The notes: generated from the sequence alone by a model not told the origin. A stretch of 64,000 bases of DNA from Pseudomonas farris (GCF_019145235.1 NZ_JAHSTV010000016.1:1-64000), one strand, 5' to 3'; numbered from the stretch's first letter, positions 8,794 to 17,841 are shown. A program made the numbers and translations.

Positions 8794-9435
8794 ATGCCCA
8801 CGTTGAACCTGATCCAGCATCATCCTGCCGAAGGTCCTGGCGCCATTGCCGAATGGGCGCGGGCTCGTGGCGTTACGCTAAACGTGTTTCGCGCCGACCT
8901 CGGCCAGTTGCCGCCGGTGAGCGCGGCACCGGTGATCCTGTTGGGCGGGCCTTATGAATCCAACGCCGGGCCAACGTGGCTGGAAACGGAGCGTCAGTGG
9001 CTGGCGGGTAGTCTGGATCAGGACGCGCCGGTGTTTGCGATTTGTCTGGGCGCGCAATTGCTGGCGCTGAGCCTGGGTGGGAATGTGCGGCGCATGGCTC
9101 ATCCCGAAACTGGCTGGTCGACTGTGACCTTTGCGGATGGCCAGAGGCTGAAGGTGCTGGAATGGCATGAAGACGCAATCGATCTACCGGTGGATGCGCA
9201 ATTGCTGGCCAGCAGTGACGTGTGTGAGCAGCAGATGTATCGCGTCGGGGTGACGCGAGTGGGGTTGCAGTTCCACCCGGAGTGGAATGCCGAATCGGTG
9301 GCGATTCTCAATGAGCACTTTGCCGAGGAATCGCCGTTGCCTCGGGGGTCACAGGAGAGCGCCGCCTATGCAGCGGTGTTTGGCTGGTTGCAGGTGACGC
9401 TCGACCAGTGGTGGGCGGCGCGGACAGCGGTTTGA
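8794..9435 (+). CDS. class I glutamine amidotransferase-like protein
   Basis: A 213-residue GATase1 domain protein. The triad is intact: the nucleophile cysteine in FAICLGAQLLA (about residue 83), and His and Glu in FHPEWNAES (about residue 165). The domain stands alone, without a synthetase partner, as in the GuaA-like amidotransferases often linked to gamma-glutamyl hydrolysis of small peptides or amines. The ATG at 8794 follows GAAGAGAAGCG; the upstream in-frame start at 8758 has no supporting site. It is monocistronic, and its physiological substrate is unknown. Confidence 0.85.
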   Translation: MPTLNLIQHHPAEGPGAIAEWARARGVTLNVFRADLGQLPPVSAAPVILLGGPYESNAGPTWLETERQWLAGSLDQDAPVFAICLGAQLLALSLGGNVRRMAHPETGWSTVTFADGQRLKVLEWHEDAIDLPVDAQLLASSDVCEQQMYRVGVTRVGLQFHPEWNAESVAILNEHFAEESPLPRGSQESAAYAAVFGWLQVTLDQWWAARTAV

Positions 9436-9440
9436 ATCAA

Positions 9441-9545
9441 GATCAAAAGATCGCAGCCTACGGCAGCTCCTACAGGGGAAGTACAGCCGTAATTTCACCG
9501 GTGTACCCGGTCAATGTAGGAACTGGCGAAGCCTGCGATCTTTTC
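9441..9545. repeat. Paired REP family 2 elements
   Basis: Left unit AAAGATCGCAGCCTACGGCA (about 9445) and inverted unit around 9515-9544 (GTAGGAACTGGCGAAGCCTG then CGATCTTTT). It fills the gap between the convergent amidotransferase and rhodanese genes. Confidence 0.85.
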
Positions 9546-9552
9546 GGCTACA

Positions 9553-9987
9553 TCAACATTCGCAGCCGATCACGGTACTGACCGGCTGTTGCACCGCAAC
9601 ACTCAACTCAAACCCCTCATCCAGCCACCCGGTAACCCCGCCAATCATCTCCTTGACCGGGTAACCCAGCGCCGCCAATTTCACTGCGGCCTTGTTGGCG
9701 CCGTTGCAGTGGGGCCCTGCGCAATAGACCACGAACAGCGTGGATTTCGAATAACCCGCCAAGCCGTCAGCCGTGATCAGTCGACCCGGGATGTTGATCG
9801 CACGTGGCACATGTCCGCGTTCGAACGCCAACGGTCCGCGCACGTCGACCAGGACAAAATCCACCTCGCCGGCCTGTTGGCTGCCATAGACGTCGGAACA
9901 ATCGGTCTCGAAGGTCAGACGGTTGCTGAAATGCATCAGGGCAATGGCAGATGGGGCTGCGGGAATTTCGCGAACCAGGCTGGGCAT
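9553..9987 (-). CDS. rhodanese-like domain protein
   Basis: A 144-residue single-domain rhodanese homologue. The domain covers about residues 20-130, with VDVRGPLAFERGHVPRAINI and an active-site loop starting at the cysteine of VYCAGPHCNG, followed by GGVTGWLDEG. Such proteins carry persulfide sulfur or act as sensors. I chose the ATG at 9987, which has GGAGTACCGCCC upstream; the reading frame runs on to 10071 but would overlap the divergent promoter. It is divergent from ftrA with a 101-base spacer, so co-regulation by FtrA is plausible but inferred. Confidence 0.88.
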   Translation of the reverse strand: MPSLVREIPAAPSAIALMHFSNRLTFETDCSDVYGSQQAGEVDFVLVDVRGPLAFERGHVPRAINIPGRLITADGLAGYSKSTLFVVYCAGPHCNGANKAAVKLAALGYPVKEMIGGVTGWLDEGFELSVAVQQPVSTVIGCEC

Positions 9988-10088
9988 GGGCGGTACTCCA
10001 AAGTCTCGGTGGGTGTGGGAAGACTTTATCTGCCCTGCGCTTGTCGCTACAGTGGCGCACAAGACACTCACCGGGAATTTTCCGCCAA

Positions 10089-11063
10089 ATGCAGCCCACC
10101 CCTGGATTGGTCGCGATTCTGGCCTACGACGGCCTCTGCACTTTCGAATTTGGCATCGCCGTGGAGATCTTCGGTCTGGCGCGGCCGGAGTTCGATTTCC
10201 CTTGGTATGAGCATCGTATCGTCGCCGTCGACCAAGGGCCGATGCGCGCCATGGGCGGCATTCAGGTGCTGGCCGACGGTGGGATGGAACTGCTGGAAGA
10301 GGCCCGGACCATCATCATCCCCGGCTGGCGCGACCGCAGCGCGGCGGTGCCTGAACCTTTGCTCGCCGCCCTGCGCCAGGCCCATGCCCGGGGCGCGCGA
10401 TTGCTGTCGATCTGTTCCGGGGTATTTGTACTGGCGGCCACCGGTTTGCTCGACGGTCACGGCGCCACGACGCATTGGCGCTACACCGCTGAACTGGCCG
10501 AACGTTTTCCGGACATACAGGTGGACCCGGACGTGCTCTATGTTGATTCCGGCCAATTGATCACCTCAGCCGGCAGCGCTGCGGGCATCGATGCCTGCCT
10601 GCACCTGGTCGCACGGGATTTTGGCACTCAGGTGGCCAACTCGGTGGCGCGGCGATTGGTGATGTCGCCGCAACGCACCGGCGGCCAGGCGCAGTTCATT
10701 CCGTCACCGGTCAGCCCGACGCCGCGCAGCGATCTGTCGCGAGTCATGCAATGGGCGCGGGAACGTCTGCACGAACCGCTGGAGGTTCGCGACCTTGCCA
10801 GCGAGGCGGCCATGAGTGAGCGCACGTTCCTGCGGCGGTTCACCGAAGCCAGCGGTCTGCCGCCCAAGGCATGGTTGCAACATGAGCGTCTGGCCCGTGC
10901 TCGCGAATTGTTGGAGAGCACCCGCCAGAACACTGAGCAGATTGCCCAGCGCTGCGGTTATCGTTCGGTGGAGAGTTTCCGGGTGGCGTTTCGCAGCGTG
11001 GTCGGTGTGCCACCGTCGGTGTATCGGGAGCGGTTTGGGCGCGGGGTAAAGGCGATTTCTTGA
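10089..11063 (+). CDS. ftrA: GlxA family transcriptional regulator FtrA
   Basis: A 324-residue regulator. The N-terminal DJ-1/PfpI-like domain (about residues 8-180) has LVAILAYDGLCTFEFGIAVE and the nucleophile-elbow-like LLSICSGVFVLAATG. The C-terminal AraC/XylS double helix-turn-helix (about 215-320) includes LASEAAMSERTFLRRFTEAS and IAQRCGYRSVESFRVAFRSV. The ATG at 10089 gives the typical N-terminus; the frame extends upstream to 9951 without start support. It is divergently paired with the rhodanese gene, a common target arrangement for this family. Confidence 0.92.
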   Translation: MQPTPGLVAILAYDGLCTFEFGIAVEIFGLARPEFDFPWYEHRIVAVDQGPMRAMGGIQVLADGGMELLEEARTIIIPGWRDRSAAVPEPLLAALRQAHARGARLLSICSGVFVLAATGLLDGHGATTHWRYTAELAERFPDIQVDPDVLYVDSGQLITSAGSAAGIDACLHLVARDFGTQVANSVARRLVMSPQRTGGQAQFIPSPVSPTPRSDLSRVMQWARERLHEPLEVRDLASEAAMSERTFLRRFTEASGLPPKAWLQHERLARARELLESTRQNTEQIAQRCGYRSVESFRVAFRSVVGVPPSVYRERFGRGVKAIS

Positions 11064-11080
11064 GGTGTGCTTGAGGGCCC

Positions 11081-11175
11081 CTTCGCGAGCAAGCCCGCTC
11101 CCACACTGAATCTCTATTGAGCACAACATTTGTGTACGACGCAGACTAAATGTGGGAGCGGGCTTGCTCGCGAAG
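11081..11175. repeat. Paired REP family 1 elements
   Basis: Units at 11081-11105 and, inverted, at 11151-11175, separated by 45 bases of non-matching sequence. They separate the convergent ftrA and cobF genes. Confidence 0.9.
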
Positions 11176-11199
11176 GCGCCAGCCCAACCACCGAAACCC

Positions 11200-11955
11200 T
11201 CAAGGCTTGCGCAACAGATAGGTATCCATAATCCACCCATGCTCCAACCGCGCGGCCTTGCGTACTCGCTCGATCTCATCCGCGACATCCTTGAGCTTGC
11301 CACTGATCAAAATTTCATCCGGCGTCCCCAGATAAGCCCCCCAGTAAATCTCCGTCTCCGGATCGGCCACGTGATGGTAGGCATCTTGCGCGTCCAGCAT
11401 CACCACCAGGCTGTCGGCATCACTCACCTGCCCCGCCGCCAACCGCCGGCCGGTGGTGATTTCAATCGAGCGACCGATGCGATTCAGCGGCACCTTATGT
11501 TGCGCCGCCAACGCCTGCACGCTGGTGATCCCGGGAATCACCTCGAACTCGAACACACACCGGCCTGACGCCAGAATCGCCTGCAGAATCCGAATGGTGC
11601 TGTCGTACAACGCGGGATCGCCCCACACCAGAAAACCGCCGCACTGGTCGTCAGTCATTTCTTCATTGATCAGCCGTTCGAAGGTCTGCTGCTTGGCGCG
11701 GTTCAGGTCTTCGACGCTGGCCTTGTAATCCACATCCCCGCGTTCTCGCTCCGGGCTGTGGGCTTCGACGAAGCGGTAGTCACGATCGGTGATGTAGCGC
11801 TCACAGATCTCGCGGCGCAGGTCGATCAGTTTGTCTTTGCTCTGGCCCTTGTCCATGAGGAAAAACACATCGACGCGGTTCAGCGCCTTCACCGCCTGCA
11901 TCGTGATGTAGTCGGGGTTGCCGGCACCGACACCAATGACCAGAAGTTTTTTCAT
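11200..11955 (-). CDS. cobF: precorrin-6A synthase (deacetylating)
   Basis: A 251-residue SAM-dependent methyltransferase of the aerobic cobalamin pathway that converts precorrin-5 to precorrin-6A. The N-terminal MKKLLVIGVGAGNPDYIT is the tetrapyrrole methylase SAM-binding start, and GFLVWGDPALYDS and EVIPGITSVQALAAQHKVPL are the conserved precorrin-methylase segments. The ATG at 11955 overlaps the stop of the phosphatase gene as TGATG, indicating coupled translation; an ATG two codons upstream at 11961 is also possible. In Pseudomonas, cobF is often away from the main cob cluster, as here. Confidence 0.93.
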   Translation of the reverse strand: MKKLLVIGVGAGNPDYITMQAVKALNRVDVFFLMDKGQSKDKLIDLRREICERYITDRDYRFVEAHSPERERGDVDYKASVEDLNRAKQQTFERLINEEMTDDQCGGFLVWGDPALYDSTIRILQAILASGRCVFEFEVIPGITSVQALAAQHKVPLNRIGRSIEITTGRRLAAGQVSDADSLVVMLDAQDAYHHVADPETEIYWGAYLGTPDEILISGKLKDVADEIERVRKAARLEHGWIMDTYLLRKP

Positions 11956-12527
11956 CAACATGCTCCCTCAGGGTCCGTGCCCATCAAGCGTAGCCGCCAG
12001 CGACCGTTGAACCGCAACTCGATGGCCGACAACGGTTCGACGTCGATCTGGTTGAACGACGCGCCCTGCAGCACCTGCATCAATGCGGCGCGGATGACAA
12101 AAGGATGGGTGATGGCAACGACATGCCCCGGCGTCGCCTCAAGGCTGTTCAACCACGCAGCCACCCGCTCACCGAGTTGCGCCACCGATTCTCCACCGTG
12201 GGGTGCCGAGGTTGGGTCATTGAGCCATGCCTGGAGCGTCTCGGGTTCAGATATCTGCAGGTCGTCGATCGACGTGCCTTTCCAGCGTCCGAAATCGCAA
12301 TCTGCCAGTGCCGCGACAATCTCCACCTCGTCGCCAAACAGCTCAGCGGTTTGCCGGGTCCGCAGTTCCGGGCCACAGAGCAAACGGGGGGTGCCCTTGA
12401 ACTGACGGCAACGCGACCCCTTCGCCGATTGCCAATCCATTTCCAACGGCTCATTCGTAGGAAAACACGCCAATTTTTGTGCGACGGTTCGAGCGTGGCA
12501 CATGAGGGTCAAGCGGGTCGCCTGCAC
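11955..12527 (-). CDS. histidine phosphatase family protein, cobF-linked
   Basis: A 190-residue phosphoglycerate-mutase-like protein. The catalytic N-terminal motif normally RHG reads CHART here (LTLMCHARTVAQ, about residues 8-13). The second conserved Arg lies in LRTRQTA and the second histidine in VVAITHPFVIRAAL. It overlaps cobF by the TGATG stop/start and must be co-transcribed with it. The linkage suggests a role in corrinoid metabolism, comparable to CobC alpha-ribazole phosphatase, but its Arg-to-Cys change at the active-site start makes normal phosphatase activity uncertain. Confidence 0.85.
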   Translation of the reverse strand: MQATRLTLMCHARTVAQKLACFPTNEPLEMDWQSAKGSRCRQFKGTPRLLCGPELRTRQTAELFGDEVEIVAALADCDFGRWKGTSIDDLQISEPETLQAWLNDPTSAPHGGESVAQLGERVAAWLNSLEATPGHVVAITHPFVIRAALMQVLQGASFNQIDVEPLSAIELRFNGRWRLRLMGTDPEGAC

Positions 12528-12868
12528 GGAAGATCACTCTGTCGATGGGATGGAAAACGGCACGATGCCACGACTAATCGGTCCATTGTGCCGCAAGACG
12601 CGCGATCCAGGGCGCTTCGCTTCAAGCAGTCGATCGGGTTGGCGGTCCCATTTTATCGCCGATAAGTAGCGATCTCTGACACCACTATGGGCAATGTCCT
12701 ACAAAGCCAGTCGACATCCGCGTAGCCCCCGGCGCACGGGATTTTCGCCCGATTTTTGGACTTTTAAAATCCTCGAAAAAATTCACTAGACATGTAGCAC
12801 ACGCTACATAAATACTGTTTTAGCAATTTATGAAACGAAACCGACACACCCATCCAGCAGGAGCCCGG
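12528..12868. other. Divergent intergenic region
   Basis: A 341-base gap between the histidine phosphatase and RpiR genes. I looked for a cobalamin riboswitch upstream of the cobF operon and saw no B12-box-like sequence. The only clear signal is the dyad at 12792-12809; the region 12770-12830 is AT-rich, consistent with a promoter for the RpiR operon. Confidence 0.4.
12792..12809. promoter_or_regulatory. Candidate RpiR operator dyad
   Basis: ATGTAGC-ACAC-GCTACAT, a perfect 7-bp dyad with a 4-base spacer, 59 bases upstream of the RpiR start. Palindromes with TGTAG half-sites are used by some RpiR-family regulators such as HexR, so autoregulation is plausible; binding is inferred. Confidence 0.5.
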
Positions 12869-13723
12869 ATGCCCTCTCTCAGAGACCTGATCACCGATCC
12901 CGACCTGGAACTCACGCCGTCGGAACGCAAAGTCATACGTGCCTTGCTGGATCAGTACCCGCGTAACGGACTGGGCCCGATGTCACGTCTGGCCGAACAT
13001 GCCGGTGTCAGCGATCCGACCATCGTGCGGTTGGTAAAGAAGCTTGGTTTCAGCGGTTATGCCGACTTTCAGGAAGCCTTGCTCAGCGACATGGATGACC
13101 GCCTGCGCTCTCCCAGTACCCTGTTGCAACCCCGCGCCCATCTCAAGAAAGATGATCCCTGGGGCCACTATCTAGCGAACAGCCATCGGGCATTGGTCGA
13201 CACCCAGGCGCTGACCCAACCTGAAGATGTACGAATTCTGATCGAATGGCTGCTCGACACCCGCCATCAGGTCCATTGCTTCGGCGGCCGTTTCAGCAGT
13301 TTCCTCGCCAACTATTTACTCAACCATCTGCGCCTGTTGCGGCCCGGCTGTTTTGCCCTGGAAGACAACGCGCAATTACCGGACCGGTTGTTCGACGTGC
13401 AACGTCAGGACGTGGTGCTGGTGTTCGATTATCGCCGCTATCAGTCCCAGGCCCTGCGGGTCGCCAATGCCGCGAAGAGCCGACATGCACGGGTCGTGTT
13501 GTTCACCGATATCTACGCATCACCGCTGCGGGAAATGGCCGACCTGATCATCAGTGCGCCGGTGGAATCGGCGTCGGCCTTCGACTCCATGGTCCCGGCA
13601 CTGGCCCAGGTTGAAGCACTGGTTGCCTGCCTGTCCCTGCGCAGCCCCGATCTGGCCGATCGCCTGGAAGGCATCGATGCCCTGCGCACCGACTTCGACA
13701 CTCACCTGCTGGAGGATAAATAA
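12869..13723 (+). CDS. RpiR/MurR family transcriptional regulator
   Basis: A 284-residue regulator. The N-terminal HTH_6 domain (about residues 1-80) has the diagnostic LTPSERKVIRALLDQYPRNG and VSDPTIVRLVKKLGFSGYAD. The C-terminal SIS domain (about 120-270) includes VHCFGGRFSSFLANY and the effector-binding loop. I start at the ATG at 12869 after AGGAGCCCGG rather than at 12830. It is directly followed, 2 bases after its stop, by the isochorismatase-like gene, so it probably regulates and belongs to the operon that follows. The ligand, often a phosphorylated sugar in this family, may differ in an amine operon. Confidence 0.9.
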   Translation: MPSLRDLITDPDLELTPSERKVIRALLDQYPRNGLGPMSRLAEHAGVSDPTIVRLVKKLGFSGYADFQEALLSDMDDRLRSPSTLLQPRAHLKKDDPWGHYLANSHRALVDTQALTQPEDVRILIEWLLDTRHQVHCFGGRFSSFLANYLLNHLRLLRPGCFALEDNAQLPDRLFDVQRQDVVLVFDYRRYQSQALRVANAAKSRHARVVLFTDIYASPLREMADLIISAPVESASAFDSMVPALAQVEALVACLSLRSPDLADRLEGIDALRTDFDTHLLEDK

Positions 13724-13725
13724 GG

Positions 13726-14370
13726 ATGTTCACGCTCCCCCACCACTCGCCCCGGGACTTGCCATTTGCCGCCGACCACACCGCGCTGTTGCTGGTGGAC
13801 ATGCAGCGTGCCTGGCTTGAGCCGCAGTTCGATCCGCACCTCAACGGGCCGGATGCCGAATACTTTCTGACCCGCGCCCACATGCAAGTGGTGCCCAATC
13901 AACGCCGGTTGCTCAGTGCCTTTCGTAATGCACGACAAAACGTGCTGCACACGCTCATTGAAAGCCTCACCGCCGATGGCCGCGATCGTTCGCTGGACCA
14001 CAAACTCTCGGACATGCACCTGCCCAAGGGCAGTTCGCAAGCGCGAATCATCGATGACCTGACGCCGATCGAAAACGAAATCGTGCTGCCCAAGACATCT
14101 TCCGGGGTCTTCAACTCCACCAACATCGACTACGTGCTACGCAACCTTGAAACCCGCCACCTGATCATCGCCGGCATCGTCACCGACCAATGCGTCGACA
14201 TGGCCGTGCGTGACGCCGCCGACCGCGGTTACCTGGTGACGCTGGTCGAAGATGCCTGCGCCACCTACACCGAACAACGGCATCACGCCTGCCTGAACGC
14301 CATCAAGGGCTACTGCTGGATCACCGACACCCAGACTGTGCTCGGCCGATTGCAGGAGATGCAGCCATGA
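13726..14370 (+). CDS. isochorismatase-like cysteine hydrolase
   Basis: A 214-residue protein of the isochorismatase/cysteine hydrolase superfamily. The catalytic triad is apparent: Asp in ALLLVDMQRAW (about residue 25), Lys in LPKTSSGVFNST (about residue 123), and Cys in VTDQCVDMAVRDA (about residue 155). Members cleave C-N or C-O bonds in small amides, carbamoyl compounds, ureido compounds and vinyl ethers. It starts behind AAATAAGG, 2 bases after the RpiR stop, and its stop overlaps the next ATG (ATGA). Given the neighbouring ligase and amidohydrolase, an amidase role is the best guess; the substrate is unknown. Confidence 0.88.
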   Translation: MFTLPHHSPRDLPFAADHTALLLVDMQRAWLEPQFDPHLNGPDAEYFLTRAHMQVVPNQRRLLSAFRNARQNVLHTLIESLTADGRDRSLDHKLSDMHLPKGSSQARIIDDLTPIENEIVLPKTSSGVFNSTNIDYVLRNLETRHLIIAGIVTDQCVDMAVRDAADRGYLVTLVEDACATYTEQRHHACLNAIKGYCWITDTQTVLGRLQEMQP

Positions 14371-15698
14371 GCGCTCCCCTGTCGCCACTGCCGATGACCA
14401 CGATCGTCACCACCGACCTGATCGGCGTGACGCGCGGCCGTTCCTTTCCCACCGACGAACTCGAAACCTATCAAGTGGCCGGCTGCGGCTGGGTGCCGGC
14501 CAACAGCGCCCTGACCCCGCAAGACATCATTGCCTCCAGCAATCCGTGGGGTGCTTATGGAGACTTGCGGCTGATCCCCGACTTGAGCAGCCGCGTGACC
14601 GTCAACAACGGCCCGGACGCCAATGCCCCGGCGCTGGACTTTATTCACGGCGACATTCACGAAACCGATGGCCGCCCGTGGGGTGCCTGCCCGCGCACGT
14701 TATTGCGCAACGAGGTGGAGCGTTATCGCGGCGAATTGGGATTGCAGATCAACGCCGCGTTCGAACATGAATTCAACCTCGGCAGCGGCGCGGTTGACCA
14801 TCTGGCGTTCTCTCTTGAGGCGCAGCGTCAGGGCGCCGAGTTCGGCGGCTGGTTGCTCAGCGCACTGCGTGCCGGCGGTGTGGAACCAGAGATGTTCCTG
14901 CCGGAATACGGCAAGCACCAATACGAAATCACCTGCCGCCCAACCCTCGGGGTCGCTGCCGCCGACCGCGCGGTGAACGTGCGCGAGATCACCCGTGAGA
15001 TCGCCCGGCAAATGGGCCTGGACCTGAGTTTCGCCCCCAAGACTTCCGAGCAGGCGGTGTGCAATGGTGTGCACTTGCACGTGAGCCTGCAGGATCTGGC
15101 CGGCCACCCGGTGATGTACGACGCCGGCACCACCAACGGCCTGTCGACCCTCGGCCAGCATTGGGCCGCCGGCGTTCTGCATTATTTGCCGGCGCTCTGC
15201 GCCTTTACCGCGCCGACACCGGTTTCCTACGAGCGCTTGCAGCCCCATCACTGGAGCGCTTCCTACGCTTGTCTCGGCCAACGCAACCGCGAAGCGGCGC
15301 TGCGGATTTGCCCGACCGTAAGCCTGGGCGGCAAAACCGTGGCGGCGCAGTACAACCTGGAATTTCGCGCCATGGACGCCACCGCTTCGCCGCATCTGGC
15401 CATGGCCACATTGCTGATCGCCGGGCGCCTGGGCATCGAGCAGCGCCTGGCCCTGAACGCGATCACCGATGAAGTCCCCGATTCCCTGAACGAAGAGCAA
15501 CGCCAGGCCCGCGGCATCGTCGCCCTGCCCGCGTCCCTGTCCCAGGCGCTGGAATGCCTGCGCAACAGCGAGGCGCTGATCGAAGCCCTGCCGAGTGCCT
15601 TGCTGGACACCTGGTTCGCCCTTAAAACCGAGGAACTGAGGCTGACGGAACAGCTCTCGCCCGCCGATCTTTGTGAGCACTATGCGCGCCTGTACTGA
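14367..15698 (+). CDS. glutamine-synthetase-like ligase (gamma-glutamyl amine synthetase type)
   Basis: A 443-residue GS-III-like/PuuA-like ligase. It has a GS beta-Grasp N-terminal part and the catalytic motifs INAAFEHEFNLG (metal ligands), GVHLHVSL (equivalent to the NGSGMHVHQS signature) and NLEFRAMDATASPHL (substrate/metal binding). In related catabolic enzymes (PauA, IpuC) the ligase makes gamma-glutamyl amides from glutamate, ATP and an amine. It is coupled to the isochorismatase gene by ATGA and overlaps the next gene's start. The amine substrate is not predictable, and it is not the housekeeping GlnA, which differs in length and context. Confidence 0.85.
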   Translation: MSAPLSPLPMTTIVTTDLIGVTRGRSFPTDELETYQVAGCGWVPANSALTPQDIIASSNPWGAYGDLRLIPDLSSRVTVNNGPDANAPALDFIHGDIHETDGRPWGACPRTLLRNEVERYRGELGLQINAAFEHEFNLGSGAVDHLAFSLEAQRQGAEFGGWLLSALRAGGVEPEMFLPEYGKHQYEITCRPTLGVAAADRAVNVREITREIARQMGLDLSFAPKTSEQAVCNGVHLHVSLQDLAGHPVMYDAGTTNGLSTLGQHWAAGVLHYLPALCAFTAPTPVSYERLQPHHWSASYACLGQRNREAALRICPTVSLGGKTVAAQYNLEFRAMDATASPHLAMATLLIAGRLGIEQRLALNAITDEVPDSLNEEQRQARGIVALPASLSQALECLRNSEALIEALPSALLDTWFALKTEELRLTEQLSPADLCEHYARLY

Positions 15699-16434
15699 GT
15701 CCGCCGAATTGGGGTTCTATACCCAACCTGCGTACACCCTGAGCCGGGAAGCCTCCGAGCACCCGCTAATTCTGGTGTGTGAGCACGCCAGTCGTTTTAT
15801 ACCGGCCGGATTGAATGACCTGGGCTTGAGCCATGAAGCCGCCCGCGAACACATCGCCTGGGACATCGGCGCTCTGGCGCTGGCCGAGGGCTTGTCCGAA
15901 GCACTGGGCGCCACCCTGTTGGCGGCCAACTATTCACGGTTGTTGATCGACCTCAACCGCCCGCGCCATGCGCCGGACAGCATTGCGTTGCAGAGCGAGA
16001 TTTATCAGGTGCCGGGCAATCGGGATCTGGACGAGGCCACCCGCGACTATCGCCGGCACTGCCTGTTCAAGCCGTTTCATACACGCCTGCAAACCTTGAT
16101 CGACGCCCGTGTGGCGCAAGGTCGACCGGTTCGCGTGGTGGGGATTCACAGTTTCACGCCGATATATTACGGCCAGCCACGAGAGCTGGAAGCCGGCGTG
16201 TTGTACGGACAGGCCGGGGAGTACGCGCAGCGAGTGATCGACGGGTTGAGTCGGCACCCCTTGAAAGTCGCGGCTAATCAGCCGTACAAAGTCGATCCGC
16301 TGGGTGACATGACCGTGCCGGTTCATGGCGATGCACGCGGGCTTGAGTCGGTGTTGATCGAGGTACGCAACGATCTGCTGCGCACCCCCGAAGACATCGG
16401 TCGCTGGACCGATTATCTGGCGCCACTGCTGTAG
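15682..16434 (+). CDS. N-formylglutamate amidohydrolase-family protein
   Basis: A 250-residue member of the HutG/N-formylglutamate amidohydrolase family. It has ILVCEHASRFIP near residue 30, LIDLNRPRHAP near residue 90 and VVGIHSFTPIYYG near 150, the positions carrying the metal and substrate residues of the family. HutG-type enzymes hydrolyse N-formylglutamate in histidine breakdown, but no hut genes are near. The ATG at 15682 overlaps the ligase gene by 17 bases; a GTG at 15673 is possible. In this operon it more likely acts on another N-acyl or gamma-glutamyl compound, which is inference. Confidence 0.85.
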   Translation: MRACTESAELGFYTQPAYTLSREASEHPLILVCEHASRFIPAGLNDLGLSHEAAREHIAWDIGALALAEGLSEALGATLLAANYSRLLIDLNRPRHAPDSIALQSEIYQVPGNRDLDEATRDYRRHCLFKPFHTRLQTLIDARVAQGRPVRVVGIHSFTPIYYGQPRELEAGVLYGQAGEYAQRVIDGLSRHPLKVAANQPYKVDPLGDMTVPVHGDARGLESVLIEVRNDLLRTPEDIGRWTDYLAPLL

Positions 16435-16491
16435 AGCAATAGCTTCAAACTCGCAGCATGCAGCTGCTTTCATATCAAGGAGAAGGGCTTC

Positions 16492-17841
16492 ATGGAAATA
16501 GAAGAATTCGGCTACAAGCAAGAGTTGAAACGTAGCCTGACGCTGACGGACCTGGTGGTATACGGGATGATCTTCATGATCCCCATCGCCCCGTTCGGCG
16601 TTTATGGTTACGTCAACGCCGAAGCCCCGGGGATGGTACCGCTGGCCTACATCATCGGCATGGTGGCGATGCTGTTCACCGCCCTCAGTTACGGCAGCAT
16701 GGCCCGGGCCTTTCCGATTGCGGGCTCCGTGTATTCCTACGCACAACGCGGCCTCAACCCGCATGTCGGGTTTATCGCCGGTTGGCTGATGTTGCTCGAT
16801 TATTTGCTGATTCCGCCACTGCTCTATGTCTACGCGGCGATGGCGCTGAATCATTTGTACCCGGACATCCCGAAAGTCGGCTTCATCCTGGCTTTTCTGG
16901 TCAGCGCCACCTTCGTCAACCTGCGGGGCATTACCTTCACCGCGCGGATGAACATCATCTTTCTACTGGCGCAACTGGTGGTGCTGGGAATCTTCCTGTT
17001 CTATGCCTGGAATGCCCTGCACAACGGTGGCGGTAACGGCGAGCTGACTCTGGCGCCGTTGTACAACCCCGAGACATTCAACTTCGCCCTGCTGATGCAA
17101 GCAGTGTCGATTGCGGTGCTGTCGTTCCTCGGTTTCGATGCGATTTCCACCCTCGCCGAAGAGATCAAGGGCGACCCGGGCCGTAGCGTCGGAAAGGCTG
17201 CGCTGATCACATTGCTGGTGATGGGCGTGATCTTTGTCGTGCAGACCTGGATTGCCACGGATCTGGCCGCCGGCCTGGGCTTCAAGACCGCCGACACTGC
17301 GTTCTATGAAATCGCCGAAATCGCTGCCGGCAGCTGGCTGGCAACCCTGACTGCCGTGGCCACCGCCCTGGCTTGGGGTGTCGCGGTCGCAATCACCTCG
17401 CAAGCGGCGGTTTCGCGCCTGCTGTTCGGCATGGCGCGGGACGGCAAACTGCCGAAAGTGCTGGCCAAGGTGCACCCGAAACACAACACGCCGTATGTGA
17501 GTATCTATCTGGTGGCGGCGCTGTCGCTGGTGATCTGCTACCTGTTCATCAACTCGGTGGACACCCTCACCTCCCTGGTGAACTTCGGCGCCCTGAGCGG
17601 CTTTATGTTGCTGCACCTGACCGTAATCAACTATTACTGGCGTCGGCAGAAGTCCGGCCAGGTGATTCGTCACCTGCTTTGCCCGGTGATCGGCTTCATC
17701 ATCGTCGCGGCCATCATGTACAACATGGGCGTCGATGCACAGAAACTCGGCCTGATCTGGATTGCCCTGGGGCTGGTCTATCTATTCTTCCTCAACAAAC
17801 TGGGTGCCAGCACGGTCCTACCCGACCCAAGCAATGGCTGA
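16492..17841 (+). CDS. APC family amino acid/amine permease
   Basis: A 449-residue inner-membrane protein with about 12 helices. It begins LKRSLTLTDLVVYGMIFMIP and has the amino acid-polyamine-organocation family pattern, including PIAGSVYSYAQRGLNPHVGF and FLGFDAISTLAEEIKGDP. These proton-coupled secondary transporters import amino acids, amines or polyamines. AAGGAGAAGGGCTTC precedes the ATG, 57 bases after the amidohydrolase stop. As the only transporter in the operon it is the likely importer for the operon's substrate. Confidence 0.9.
   Translation: MEIEEFGYKQELKRSLTLTDLVVYGMIFMIPIAPFGVYGYVNAEAPGMVPLAYIIGMVAMLFTALSYGSMARAFPIAGSVYSYAQRGLNPHVGFIAGWLMLLDYLLIPPLLYVYAAMALNHLYPDIPKVGFILAFLVSATFVNLRGITFTARMNIIFLLAQLVVLGIFLFYAWNALHNGGGNGELTLAPLYNPETFNFALLMQAVSIAVLSFLGFDAISTLAEEIKGDPGRSVGKAALITLLVMGVIFVVQTWIATDLAAGLGFKTADTAFYEIAEIAAGSWLATLTAVATALAWGVAVAITSQAAVSRLLFGMARDGKLPKVLAKVHPKHNTPYVSIYLVAALSLVICYLFINSVDTLTSLVNFGALSGFMLLHLTVINYYWRRQKSGQVIRHLLCPVIGFIIVAAIMYNMGVDAQKLGLIWIALGLVYLFFLNKLGASTVLPDPSNG

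Noticed and set aside
12528..12868. cobalamin riboswitch upstream of the cobF operon
   Set aside because: No B12 box or conserved core pairing was found on the minus strand.
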